Origin: CAIZQW01 sp037133395
Lineage (GTDB): Bacteria; Verrucomicrobiota; Kiritimatiellia; RFP12; UBA1067
DNA length: 20,156 nucleotides
Direction: 5' to 3'
NCBI GenBank assembly: GCA_037133395.1
Contig: JBAXOG010000088.1
Coordinates: 1 to 20,156, forward strand
Part shown: positions 1-7,122 of the stretch, in pieces
Numbering within the stretch: the first letter of the stretch is position 1
How the letters are laid out: every line of letters begins with the position of its first letter
Made by a program: the position numbers and the translations under genes
The notes under the pieces: generated by a model
What the model was told of the DNA's origin: nothing
Databases searched by the model: none
The model's input: only the letters and a program-made list of their open reading frames with translations

Positions 1-2
1 CT

Positions 3-104
3 CCGCTTAAGCGCGTTTCTGAAGGTTCACGAATGGAGTGGATGAGGCGGAGTGTTGAAAATTCAGTTGGACAGTGGTTGAATACGCAGAAGAAAGGGAA
101 ATGA
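3..104 (+). CDS. C-terminal end of an unidentified protein (5' partial)
   Basis: One forward frame is open from the window edge to a TGA at 102-104, ending in a basic, polar tail (…QWLNTQKKGK). The stop is one base before the ATG of the next gene. The next gene's Shine-Dalgarno-like GAAAGGG lies inside this frame, as expected for tightly packed operon genes. Only about 33 residues are visible and none form a recognisable domain. By context (an SGNH hydrolase and an exopolysaccharide porin downstream) it could be another polysaccharide synthesis or acetylation gene, but that is a guess. Confidence 0.5.
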   Translation, partial: PLKRVSEGSRMEWMRRSVENSVGQWLNTQKKGK

Positions 105-105
105 T

Positions 106-864
106 ATGAAAAGACTCGGTTTGTTGAATATGTTTATTTGTGGCTGGGCGATGGTCTCATCCGCGCAGCTGATTGGTTTGACGACGGCCAGTGATAAGGC
201 TTTGGGCGACCAGTTGAAACAGGTGGAAGCTCTTCCCAAAGAGCAACGCTCTCCAGTCTTGATGATTGGAGATTCCATGATGCGTTTGCTTGGAAATGCG
301 TTGGAGAAGGAACTGGGAAAGATACCAGATGTAAAGGCCTCGAGTTTCACCTCTCTGGGATCAGGGTTGGCTCGTTTGGACGCTTTTGATTGGATGGCAA
401 AATCGATTGCTCTGATGGATGAAAAAAAACCTTCGACTGTTATTGTCTCGCTGGGCGCAAACGATCATCAGGTTCTGGTGGATCTGACGGGAAAGAAGAT
501 CCTTGTTGACACCCCTGCCTGGAGTCAGGAATATGGGCGCCGTATTAGTCAGATCATGGGGCTGCTCATCCAAGGGGGTGCGAAGCGTATCATCTGGTTG
601 ACCCTGCCGGACATGAAGGATCCGACGCATCAACGTTATGCACAGACGGTGAATAAGATTGTAGCTGAACAGGCGGCGACGCATCCGGCGGTTACCCTTT
701 TTGATACGGCACCGATCCTGGCCCGTAAGCAGGGTAAATTTGTTTCTTATGTGATGGGGGCAGATGGAAGTGTGATCACGGTGCGAGATCCAGACGGTAT
801 CCATCTGAGTACCGATGGGGCAAAAAGGCTAGCTCAGGCACTCGCGCTGGCTTATTGGAAATAA
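106..864 (+). CDS. Secreted SGNH/GDSL hydrolase, DUF459-like
   Basis: This 252-residue protein has a short hydrophobic N-terminus (about residues 4-25), suggesting export to the periplasm. The SGNH blocks are clear: GDSMM at 55-59 with Ser57 as expected nucleophile, a glycine-containing GSGL at 85-88 (block II), LGAND at 116-120 with Asn119 (block III), and DGIHLS with Asp230 and His233 (block V). The GDSMM and DGIHL..DGA spellings fit the DUF459 branch, which often accompanies acyltransferase-dependent polysaccharide modification. The likely role is adding or removing acetyl or other ester groups on an exported glycan; the substrate cannot be read from sequence. The ATG is preceded by GAAAGGG at about 92-98 with suitable spacing. 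The next gene follows within 10-60 bases, so the two are probably co-transcribed. SGNH assignment is strong; the DUF459 subfamily is likely. Confidence 0.85.
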   Translation: MKRLGLLNMFICGWAMVSSAQLIGLTTASDKALGDQLKQVEALPKEQRSPVLMIGDSMMRLLGNALEKELGKIPDVKASSFTSLGSGLARLDAFDWMAKSIALMDEKKPSTVIVSLGANDHQVLVDLTGKKILVDTPAWSQEYGRRISQIMGLLIQGGAKRIIWLTLPDMKDPTHQRYAQTVNKIVAEQAATHPAVTLFDTAPILARKQGKFVSYVMGADGSVITVRDPDGIHLSTDGAKRLAQALALAYWK

Positions 865-868
865 GGAC

Positions 869-925
869 ATGAAGTGTGTTTCTCGAACGCCATTACGGTT
901 GCCACGTCAAATCTTACTATTATGA
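869..925 (+). other. Possible 18-codon leader ORF overlapping the porin-deacetylase start
   Basis: An ATG at 869 opens an 18-codon frame (MKCVSRTPLRLPRQILLL) ending in TGA at 923-925. This stop overlaps the ATG at 922-924, in frame with the large downstream gene, in the ATGA arrangement typical of translational coupling. Against it, the AAGGA at 863-867 sits only one base from ATG 869 and is better spaced for a GTG at 874 in the porin frame. It may be a coupling leader or chance. Confidence 0.25.
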
Positions 926-3900
926 CAAACAAGAAATATCAGCCGGGATTGTCCGCGTTGGGTTATCGGTGTTGCGTGCTGGTCGGCACCCTTGTTCTGG
1001 CTCTACTGGTGTCAGCGCAAGAGGTGAAACAAGGGGCGTTACGGCAGCGTCTCGGGCGCGTGTTGACGCCTGAAGAGAAAACGCGTATTTTGTCAGAGGT
1101 CAAGACAAGTGATGATATCGACATCTCACTTGCAAGTGCGTTGCTGTATAAGGGGCTCGGATTATTCACTGAAAAAGAGTATGAGCAATGCGTCCCCTAT
1201 TTTGAGGAGGCATTGACCTTAGATCCTTCCATGTTGCCAGGCTGGGAGGGATTGGGGTGGGCATATTGGCGCTTGGATGAGAAGGAACTGGCAAAAGAGT
1301 TGTGGACAAGCATGCGGCAAATCGTGCCGAACGAGGTGATGCCGTATCTTTTGTTAGGGCAGGTTGCAGTTTTAGAAAAGGACTGGATGCTCGCAGATGA
1401 TTATTTCCGGAAGGCATTGATCCTAAAGCAAGATCAATATGAAGTGCGCTTCTGGTTTTCTCAGAATTTATTGCGAATTGGAAAATATAAGGAGGCGGAG
1501 CGCATTGTACGTGCATTGATCCGAGAGGACTCCGGACGTGTGGATGTGCAAATTTTGTTGGCTCGGATGATGATGTACCAACAATCGTTCGATGAGGCAG
1601 CGGTGATGTGGCGGAAGATTCTTGAAGAGTTGCCAGATAATGCTGATTTGCTGATGGAGCAGGCGTATGTCGAGCTTCAGGTGGGTGAAATCCAGCGCGC
1701 GGATGACTTATGCGTGAAGGTGTTGGCGTTGAACCCAAAGAACCTTCGGGCCATGATGTTTCGAGCCGATCTTGCGGATATCAGCGATATGGCTGATCTT
1801 TCTATTACGCGTCTCCAGGAGTTGATCGAACTCAATCAGGATCCGAAAATACGCGCAGGATTACGAATCCGTCTCGCGAATCGTTGCAGACTGATCAATG
1901 AGCGAAAGGCAGAGGCTCCCTATTCGGACAGTTACATCATGGATCAGTATGCGTTGGCGATTAAAGATGATTCGTCGAATGTTGTTCATCGGTTGGCGTT
2001 TGCAGAGGTGTGTGTGGTGAGTCAACGATATGGACAGGCTCGAGAGCTGGCGATTGAGGTGCTCGAAAAATTTAACAAGCATAATATCCGGGCGAAAGAC
2101 ATTTTGTTTCAAGTTGAATTAGCCGAAGGGCATTATGATCGTGCGGATCAAGTTTTGGATGATCGTTATAACGGGTATGAGAAAAACGATCCCGTGCGGC
2201 TCTATCGGCGGGCGGAGGTGATGGTTGCGCGTGGCAGATTCGAAGAGGCCTTAAATTTATTGGACATGATGGATAAAGAGACCGCTGGAGCCTGTGTCTT
2301 GACCTTGCTTTATCATCAGTTAACGGAAAGCGATTGGATTCCGACAACCTCGGTTCGCCGTCTGCACGAACATCTCGCGGCACTTAAGCAAGAGGGATTT
2401 GAGATAATTTCCCCGGCCACCATTCTGGAGGTTTTTAAAAAGCATACGGATAGTTTGAGTAATCATGTCGCGTCGGTATCGCGAACCCTGCCGTGGCCTG
2501 CCAAGATCGTTGACAGTCTTCGTTATGCCTTCACCGGGGAACGGCGTTTTCAGCTTGTGGACGCTCAAGCAGCAGCCGAAGCGTGGAAGGTCTCGAAATA
2601 TGTTGCCGTGACCTTTGATGACGCTACCCGTTCCGCTTTTAAACTCGGCACTTCTGTCGCGCAAGATTTCAATGTACCCTTCGGCATGTTTGCGATTACA
2701 AAAGAGGCAGAGGATTTTGCGCCGATGTATGCGTCGTGGAATGAGATTCAGGAATATGCATCGAGTGGGTTTTGGGTCATGGGAAGCCATTTGGAGGATG
2801 CTCATACTTTAAGTGCCGTAACTTCGGATCCTTTGGACAAGCGGCATTCCTTGGTCAATCGTCTCTGGTTGCCAGAAAAAGGGCGGTTGGAATCTATGAA
2901 CGAGTGGGATAAACGGATGCGTCATAATTTTAGACAGAGCCGTAAGACGATCAAGGAGAAGATGGGCGAACATGACACCCCTGTGGCCATGGTCGCCTAT
3001 CCGTATGGAGATGTTGGGCAGGATGAAGCGTCTAACATCACCGCATTGCGGAATCCGATTCAAAGCATCACTTCGGAAGCAAGTCGTAATTTTGAGATAG
3101 GCTTTGTTCAGAACGCGAATGGGTATTCCTGTGCAGGGGATGACAAAATGCTCCTGAGCCGTTATGAACCGATGTGGTTTGATGAAGGAGCCGATGTTGT
3201 TCGGACTGCCTATCGGAACCATCCTGTGTTTATGGCTCGTCGTCTGCGTGTTGAAATAGCGTATCGACAGAATAAACCCTATCTGGCTAAAGACATGGTG
3301 GCCTCGATGAAACGTGATGGGTATCCTTCTGAATGGTGTAGAGAAATGGAAGTCGAGACGTTTGCCCATTTTACGCGTAAACCCATTCGTAAGGAAAAGC
3401 CCTTGATCCGGGATAGTCAGATAACGACAGTGCCCCCGTTGCGTGCTCAGCGTGTGAACACAGAGGCGGTTGCCCCCGCGAGCGGTCCTGACACGTATTC
3501 GCCTGAACAACGGTCAATGGGTGCTGCGAACTCTGGGACGATGCCAGAACGTCCTAATGAGGTGATTCAGGGAGAAGAGCGCCCGAGTGTTGCATTGAAC
3601 TCGCCCTATCTGGGCGGAGAAATTTGGGATAATAAGGCCAATGGCGAATTTTCGCAGACGCGATATGGTTTTAGAGGGGGTCTCAACCTAAATAAGCGCT
3701 CTGCCTTATCGGCTGAGTTTTTCACAGGAACGATTAAACAGAAGACCACGTTGTCGACCCCAAACCTAGACTATAATTCTGGACAACCCACCTCGCGTTC
3801 AAACTTTGTCTATTTCAGCTCTAATGCGGTTTACCGTGCTTCACGAGATGACATCCGTTTTCGTTATGCGTATACGTTTGATTCGGGGGCGGTCTTGTCC

Positions 3901-4608
3901 ATGTCGTTGGGGCAGGCATCATTTACGGCTAATAAAGAGAAGAGTTCCGATTTCTATCTGGATCGTCGCGATGGGTTGTATAAGTCGCGCGATTATTCAA
4001 AGGTGGATGATCAGGCCTATATTGGAGACATCTCCTTTACCTTTTATCCGTTGGAGACGATTCTCATGCGGACTTACTATATCCATGATGTGGCCAGCTC
4101 TGGATATGAACTGCTCCAATACGATTCTATAGGGTTTAACAGCCGGTGGGCGCTTTCCGATCAATGGTATATGGGACTGACGGGGCAATATTGGGTCTAT
4201 GAGGATGATAATTCAATCGGGTATGCACAAATTGATTCCTTCTGGGAGGTGTTGGAAGACATGCATCTTTGGCTGGGGGCTGAAGGGATGGTCACTTCTG
4301 CAGCTCAGAAGAACAGTTATTATTGGACGCCGTATTGGGATACACGGATCAACATGATCTTGAGGTATCGGGAGGAATATCCAGGATACTTCTTTAATTT
4401 TGATACCATTGTGGGATACCAGCGAGAGGATGCACGTGCAAACGACGAGCTTTCCGGTGGGCAGAATTGGGAGCCAGGAATTGGTTTTGCGGCAAGTTAT
4501 CAACGTCGAATCTGGAAGTCTTTCGATTGGTTCATTGATGCCCGGACGATGTTCTTACACAGTTATATTGATCATAGTTTGCGTATAGGCGGAATTTACA
4601 ATTTCTAA
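874..4608 (+). CDS. PgaA-like outer-membrane exopolysaccharide porin with internal PgaB-type deacetylase domain
   Basis: The protein has 1244 residues, numbered from GTG 874. Its signal peptide has a hydrophobic core at about 33-47 and a likely cut after VSA (46-48). Residues about 70-470 are tetratricopeptide-like helices. Residues about 472-790 form a polysaccharide deacetylase domain: an LYHQL opening at 479-483, TFDD at 580-583 (Asp582/583), His639-x4-His644 as in PgaB, and AYPYG at 708-712. A Pro/Gly/Ser-rich linker leads to a beta-barrel at about 909-1244 of alternating aromatic and polar strands, ending in Phe. In the known Pga system PgaA supplies TPR plus barrel and PgaB the deacetylase; here both are in one chain, so deacetylation probably happens at the export pore. 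The start is uncertain: GTG 874 has AAGGA at good spacing, whereas ATG 922 gives a more ordinary signal peptide. The exact sugar is unknown. Confidence 0.8.
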   Translation: MCFSNAITVATSNLTIMTNKKYQPGLSALGYRCCVLVGTLVLALLVSAQEVKQGALRQRLGRVLTPEEKTRILSEVKTSDDIDISLASALLYKGLGLFTEKEYEQCVPYFEEALTLDPSMLPGWEGLGWAYWRLDEKELAKELWTSMRQIVPNEVMPYLLLGQVAVLEKDWMLADDYFRKALILKQDQYEVRFWFSQNLLRIGKYKEAERIVRALIREDSGRVDVQILLARMMMYQQSFDEAAVMWRKILEELPDNADLLMEQAYVELQVGEIQRADDLCVKVLALNPKNLRAMMFRADLADISDMADLSITRLQELIELNQDPKIRAGLRIRLANRCRLINERKAEAPYSDSYIMDQYALAIKDDSSNVVHRLAFAEVCVVSQRYGQARELAIEVLEKFNKHNIRAKDILFQVELAEGHYDRADQVLDDRYNGYEKNDPVRLYRRAEVMVARGRFEEALNLLDMMDKETAGACVLTLLYHQLTESDWIPTTSVRRLHEHLAALKQEGFEIISPATILEVFKKHTDSLSNHVASVSRTLPWPAKIVDSLRYAFTGERRFQLVDAQAAAEAWKVSKYVAVTFDDATRSAFKLGTSVAQDFNVPFGMFAITKEAEDFAPMYASWNEIQEYASSGFWVMGSHLEDAHTLSAVTSDPLDKRHSLVNRLWLPEKGRLESMNEWDKRMRHNFRQSRKTIKEKMGEHDTPVAMVAYPYGDVGQDEASNITALRNPIQSITSEASRNFEIGFVQNANGYSCAGDDKMLLSRYEPMWFDEGADVVRTAYRNHPVFMARRLRVEIAYRQNKPYLAKDMVASMKRDGYPSEWCREMEVETFAHFTRKPIRKEKPLIRDSQITTVPPLRAQRVNTEAVAPASGPDTYSPEQRSMGAANSGTMPERPNEVIQGEERPSVALNSPYLGGEIWDNKANGEFSQTRYGFRGGLNLNKRSALSAEFFTGTIKQKTTLSTPNLDYNSGQPTSRSNFVYFSSNAVYRASRDDIRFRYAYTFDSGAVLSMSLGQASFTANKEKSSDFYLDRRDGLYKSRDYSKVDDQAYIGDISFTFYPLETILMRTYYIHDVASSGYELLQYDSIGFNSRWALSDQWYMGLTGQYWVYEDDNSIGYAQIDSFWEVLEDMHLWLGAEGMVTSAAQKNSYYWTPYWDTRINMILRYREEYPGYFFNFDTIVGYQREDARANDELSGGQNWEPGIGFAASYQRRIWKSFDWFIDARTMFLHSYIDHSLRIGGIYNF

Positions 4609-4625
4609 CGGGAAGGGGTTTTTGT

Positions 4626-4985
4626 ATGGCTACTGTATTGGTGATTGATGATGAAGAGTCTGTACGCGCTTATTTGGTCGCGCTGATTCGTCGTTTTGGA
4701 TATGAGGTTGAAACGGTGGATTGTGCGACGGCAGCTTTAGAGCGGTTGGCTCAATCCAGTTATGGGATGGTGATTGCGGACATCTGTCTTCCGGATGCTC
4801 CGGTATCCGTACAATGGACCCAGCAATTGCTTGCTGTAGCGGGGCAAACGCCGATTGTTCTGATTTCTGGCGCCCCCACCCCCGAGTTGGAGCAACTGGC
4901 CAAGAGTGGCCAGGTTCGGGCATTTTTGAGTAAACCGTTCGAATTGGCTTTTATTAAAAACATCCTGCAAGAAGTCTTGAGGTAA
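4626..4985 (+). CDS. Stand-alone response-regulator receiver protein
   Basis: This 119-residue single CheY-like receiver has no output domain. The acidic pair Asp8/Asp9, phosphoacceptor Asp52, Ser81 and Lys103 (SKPF) are all present, so phosphorylation is expected to work. The loop after Asp52 reads ICLPDAPVSV rather than the usual MPxxDG, which may alter partner choice. A strong GGGAAGGGG lies at about 4610-4618. It sits 17 bases after the porin-deacetylase and one base before a KaiC-like ATPase gene. This suggests it conveys phosphorylation from one of the nearby kinases to the ATPase pair or to the secretion machinery; that link is inferred from position only. Confidence 0.85.
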   Translation: MATVLVIDDEESVRAYLVALIRRFGYEVETVDCATAALERLAQSSYGMVIADICLPDAPVSVQWTQQLLAVAGQTPIVLISGAPTPELEQLAKSGQVRAFLSKPFELAFIKNILQEVLR

Positions 4986-4986
4986 T

Positions 4987-5847
4987 ATGATCAACAAAAT
5001 AGGACTAGGTGTCTCTTTCTTTGATACACGCTTTGGCGGTGTTTATCGTGGACGTCAAGTTCTATGCATAGGCAGGAATGGCTCTGGGAAGTCACTGCTT
5101 TCGTATCACTTTGCAAATCAAGGGATTGTTGATGATGATAAGGTGTTGTTGTTGTCGGGTTCATTAGCAAAGGATGTGGTGATCCTTGGCGAGAGTTATG
5201 GGATGAATTTTGCAGCCGCAGTCCGGACTGAACAACTTATACTCTTGGAATATGCGGGACTTTTGGGGTCCGAGGAGGCGATCTCTTCTAATATTATGTT
5301 GCCCCCCGAGGTGTTTGTCGAACTTCAAGGAATTATTGAAGCGCACTCGATTTCACGGGTGGTGTTAGATTCTGTTTTGCCATGGGTGGCGATTCAGCCG
5401 CTGACCCGATTGAATGAACATATTTATTCGTTTATCCATGCACTGGATCGTCTGGGGGTCACGACGCTGATGACGCTCCCCAAACCGCTTTCAAATGCGT
5501 CGTTTGCATTAAAGAAGCAAATGGAAGATATTGTGCCTGTTGTGGTGACGATGGATCACCAGAATGGTTTGAATAGGACAATGCGAGTGTCGAAATATCT
5601 GGGTGAAGCGCATGGCATTGTACAGCCGATACCGATCATGATTGCTCCCGGTAAAGGTTTGGTTTTGGAAACGGAGCAAAGTAGGGGACGTGATTCCCAA
5701 GACCAAGGGATCGTGGTGCCAAATGTGGGTGAGGGACAGAGCTCTTTCTCGTTTGTTCCTCCTAAAGAGGGGGGCGTACCCTCCTCAGCAGCGCCGAAAA
5801 AAGAGACCAAGGGGCCGATCCGTTTTTCGGATGTCATTCGGTCGTGA
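4987..5847 (+). CDS. KaiC/RecA-like P-loop protein
   Basis: The protein has 286 residues. The fold order matches a single KaiC/RadA-type domain: Walker A GRNGSGKS at 29-36, a strand ending VVLDS with Walker B Asp128, and a following LGVTTLMTLPKP strand. At the position where KaiC-type proteins carry two catalytic glutamates (FEET-like), the text reads LLSGSLAKD at about 55-63, with Gly58 and Ser59 in their place. It may therefore bind ATP but hydrolyse it poorly. The C-terminal ~50 residues are Pro/Ser/Lys-rich and probably disordered. The ATG follows the receiver stop by one base, with GAGG at 4978-4981. Co-expression with a receiver and an ExeA-type ATPase suggests a cytoplasmic regulatory unit. 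No close named family is recognised. Confidence 0.75.
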   Translation: MINKIGLGVSFFDTRFGGVYRGRQVLCIGRNGSGKSLLSYHFANQGIVDDDKVLLLSGSLAKDVVILGESYGMNFAAAVRTEQLILLEYAGLLGSEEAISSNIMLPPEVFVELQGIIEAHSISRVVLDSVLPWVAIQPLTRLNEHIYSFIHALDRLGVTTLMTLPKPLSNASFALKKQMEDIVPVVVTMDHQNGLNRTMRVSKYLGEAHGIVQPIPIMIAPGKGLVLETEQSRGRDSQDQGIVVPNVGEGQSSFSFVPPKEGGVPSSAAPKKETKGPIRFSDVIRS

Positions 5848-5859
5848 TAGGGTTTGTAT

Positions 5860-6720
5860 ATGTACCAAAAGTATTGGAACTTACGCGATTTGCCTTTTCT
5901 GAATGTGACAGATGACCGGTTGGTCTATATGACTGATCAGCATCAGGAAGGGCTGGCTCGTCTGGTGTTCCTCATCAGCGAGGGCCGGATGGCTGGAATG
6001 CTTTCAGGGCCTTTCGGGGTTGGCAAGTCGTTGACGTTGGAACTGCTGGCTCATCACGCAGCTAAGATCCAGTTGCCCGTGATCCGTATGGATGCGATTC
6101 CTGGCGGGACGTTGCCCATGACGAGGTATCTTTTGCGCCTGATCGGCATTGCGGAGATTCCCCAGACCTTGCCGGATGCGCTGATGTTGTTGCAGGTCTA
6201 CTGCCAGAATGCGGCGAGTCCCATACGACGCTTGCTCCTGATCGATGAAGCGCATTATTTGGCGCAGGATGATGGCTATTACTTTGCGCATTATTTGTGT
6301 AATCTGCGGATTCCAGGAAAGGATAGCCGTCAGGAGCAGCCGCTTTTTACGTTGGTCTTGGCTGGCACGGAGAAGTTGCGCGAGACCGTGAATGAGTATG
6401 AGTCGCTGCGCCGTCGCATCCAACTGGATTGGGTTCTGGATCCCTTGAATCAGAAACAGTCGCTTGAGTATGTCCAGTTCCGTATCCGAGGAGTTTCGGG
6501 CGATATGTGGATCTTTTCAGAGGAGGCATTAGCTGAAATTTTTAAGTGGAGTGCCGGAATCCCTCGAAACATTAACCATCTTTGCGACACTGCCCTGATG
6601 CTTGGTTATGCTGCACAAGTCTCTCAGATATCGAGAGAGATTGTTCGCCAAGCCGCAGTTGATACAGGCCTGGATCAAAGCCAGGTAGTTACGGATGCCC
6701 AGAAGGAGGCAACTTCATGA
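5860..6720 (+). CDS. ExeA-type AAA ATPase
   Basis: The protein has 286 residues from ATG 5860; TAGGG at 5848-5852 is properly spaced for this ATG, while the in-frame TTG at 5854 has almost no spacer. The N-terminus (MYQKYWNLRDLPF) is the hallmark of the ExeA/GspA and PEP-CTERM-locus secretion ATPase group. Walker A is GPFGVGKS at 50-57 and Walker B is LLLIDEAH with Asp129/Glu130. A basic RRRIQLDW segment and an AAA lid ending in IPRNINHLCD follow. Such proteins energise or position envelope complexes, often beside polysaccharide export genes. Unlike GspA/ExeA it has no visible transmembrane or peptidoglycan-binding C-terminus. The next gene overlaps by ATGA and probably supplies the membrane anchor. 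Confidence 0.85.
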   Translation: MYQKYWNLRDLPFLNVTDDRLVYMTDQHQEGLARLVFLISEGRMAGMLSGPFGVGKSLTLELLAHHAAKIQLPVIRMDAIPGGTLPMTRYLLRLIGIAEIPQTLPDALMLLQVYCQNAASPIRRLLLIDEAHYLAQDDGYYFAHYLCNLRIPGKDSRQEQPLFTLVLAGTEKLRETVNEYESLRRRIQLDWVLDPLNQKQSLEYVQFRIRGVSGDMWIFSEEALAEIFKWSAGIPRNINHLCDTALMLGYAAQVSQISREIVRQAAVDTGLDQSQVVTDAQKEATS

Positions 6721-7085
6721 ATTTCAATATCCCGATGTCCGATGTCGGCATGATTACCGGTATTTTGGGCGCATTCTTTCTCTTGGTCGCCTTTTACAAG
6801 AGTTTGTTTCATTCGCGCAGACCCCCAGAAGAGGTCGCGATCGAAGCGATGGAAGCTCAACGGAAACGGGAAAAGGAAGATGCGCTTCGCGTGAATATTT
6901 CTGATCCGTTTGCACAGACTGCCCCCGAGGAGGAGAGACAGGAAGTTTCGCAGCATTCAGATACTCAAAAGGTGGATGGCGACCCTAAGCCGGCACCTGT
7001 CCTTTCGGCGTTCCGTCAGTTGGCGCCAACGGGAATGTTGGGTGAAATTACCGTGAAGAATTCAGACCTTTATCAATGGGAGTGA
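6717..7085 (+). CDS. Small single-pass membrane protein of unknown function
   Basis: This 122-residue protein has one hydrophobic segment at about 11-31 (MITGILGAFFLLVAFYKSLF) followed by a basic HSRR. That predicts an inner-membrane anchor with the long, charged, probably disordered tail in the cytoplasm (residues ~32-122, rich in Glu, Lys, Pro). The start overlaps the ExeA-like gene stop (ATGA at 6717-6720), and AGAAGGAGG at about 6701-6709 is a strong ribosome site. The tight coupling suggests it works with the ATPase, perhaps tethering it to the envelope. No known family is recognised. Its last residues (LGEITVKNSDLYQWE) look more ordered than the middle of the tail and could be a docking peptide. 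Confidence 0.7.
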   Translation: MNFNIPMSDVGMITGILGAFFLLVAFYKSLFHSRRPPEEVAIEAMEAQRKREKEDALRVNISDPFAQTAPEEERQEVSQHSDTQKVDGDPKPAPVLSAFRQLAPTGMLGEITVKNSDLYQWE

Positions 7086-7122
7086 AGGCGCCTACATGCG
7101 CAGTTAATAATGGACGTGTACT

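Noticed and set aside
361..804. Long open frame on the minus strand within the SGNH gene
   Set aside because: It lies wholly inside a gene with clear catalytic motifs, has no recognisable domain, and is composition-driven; the same applies to other minus-strand frames such as 13111-13893 and 2809-3510.
5854..5859. TTG start for the ExeA-like ATPase
   Set aside because: It leaves only one base after TAGGG; ATG 5860 has correct spacing and gives the typical MYxxYW N-terminus.
4626..7085. PEP-CTERM/exosortase locus, suggested by the ExeA-like ATPase
   Set aside because: No exosortase and no protein ending in a PEP motif plus helix plus basic tail is present in the window.
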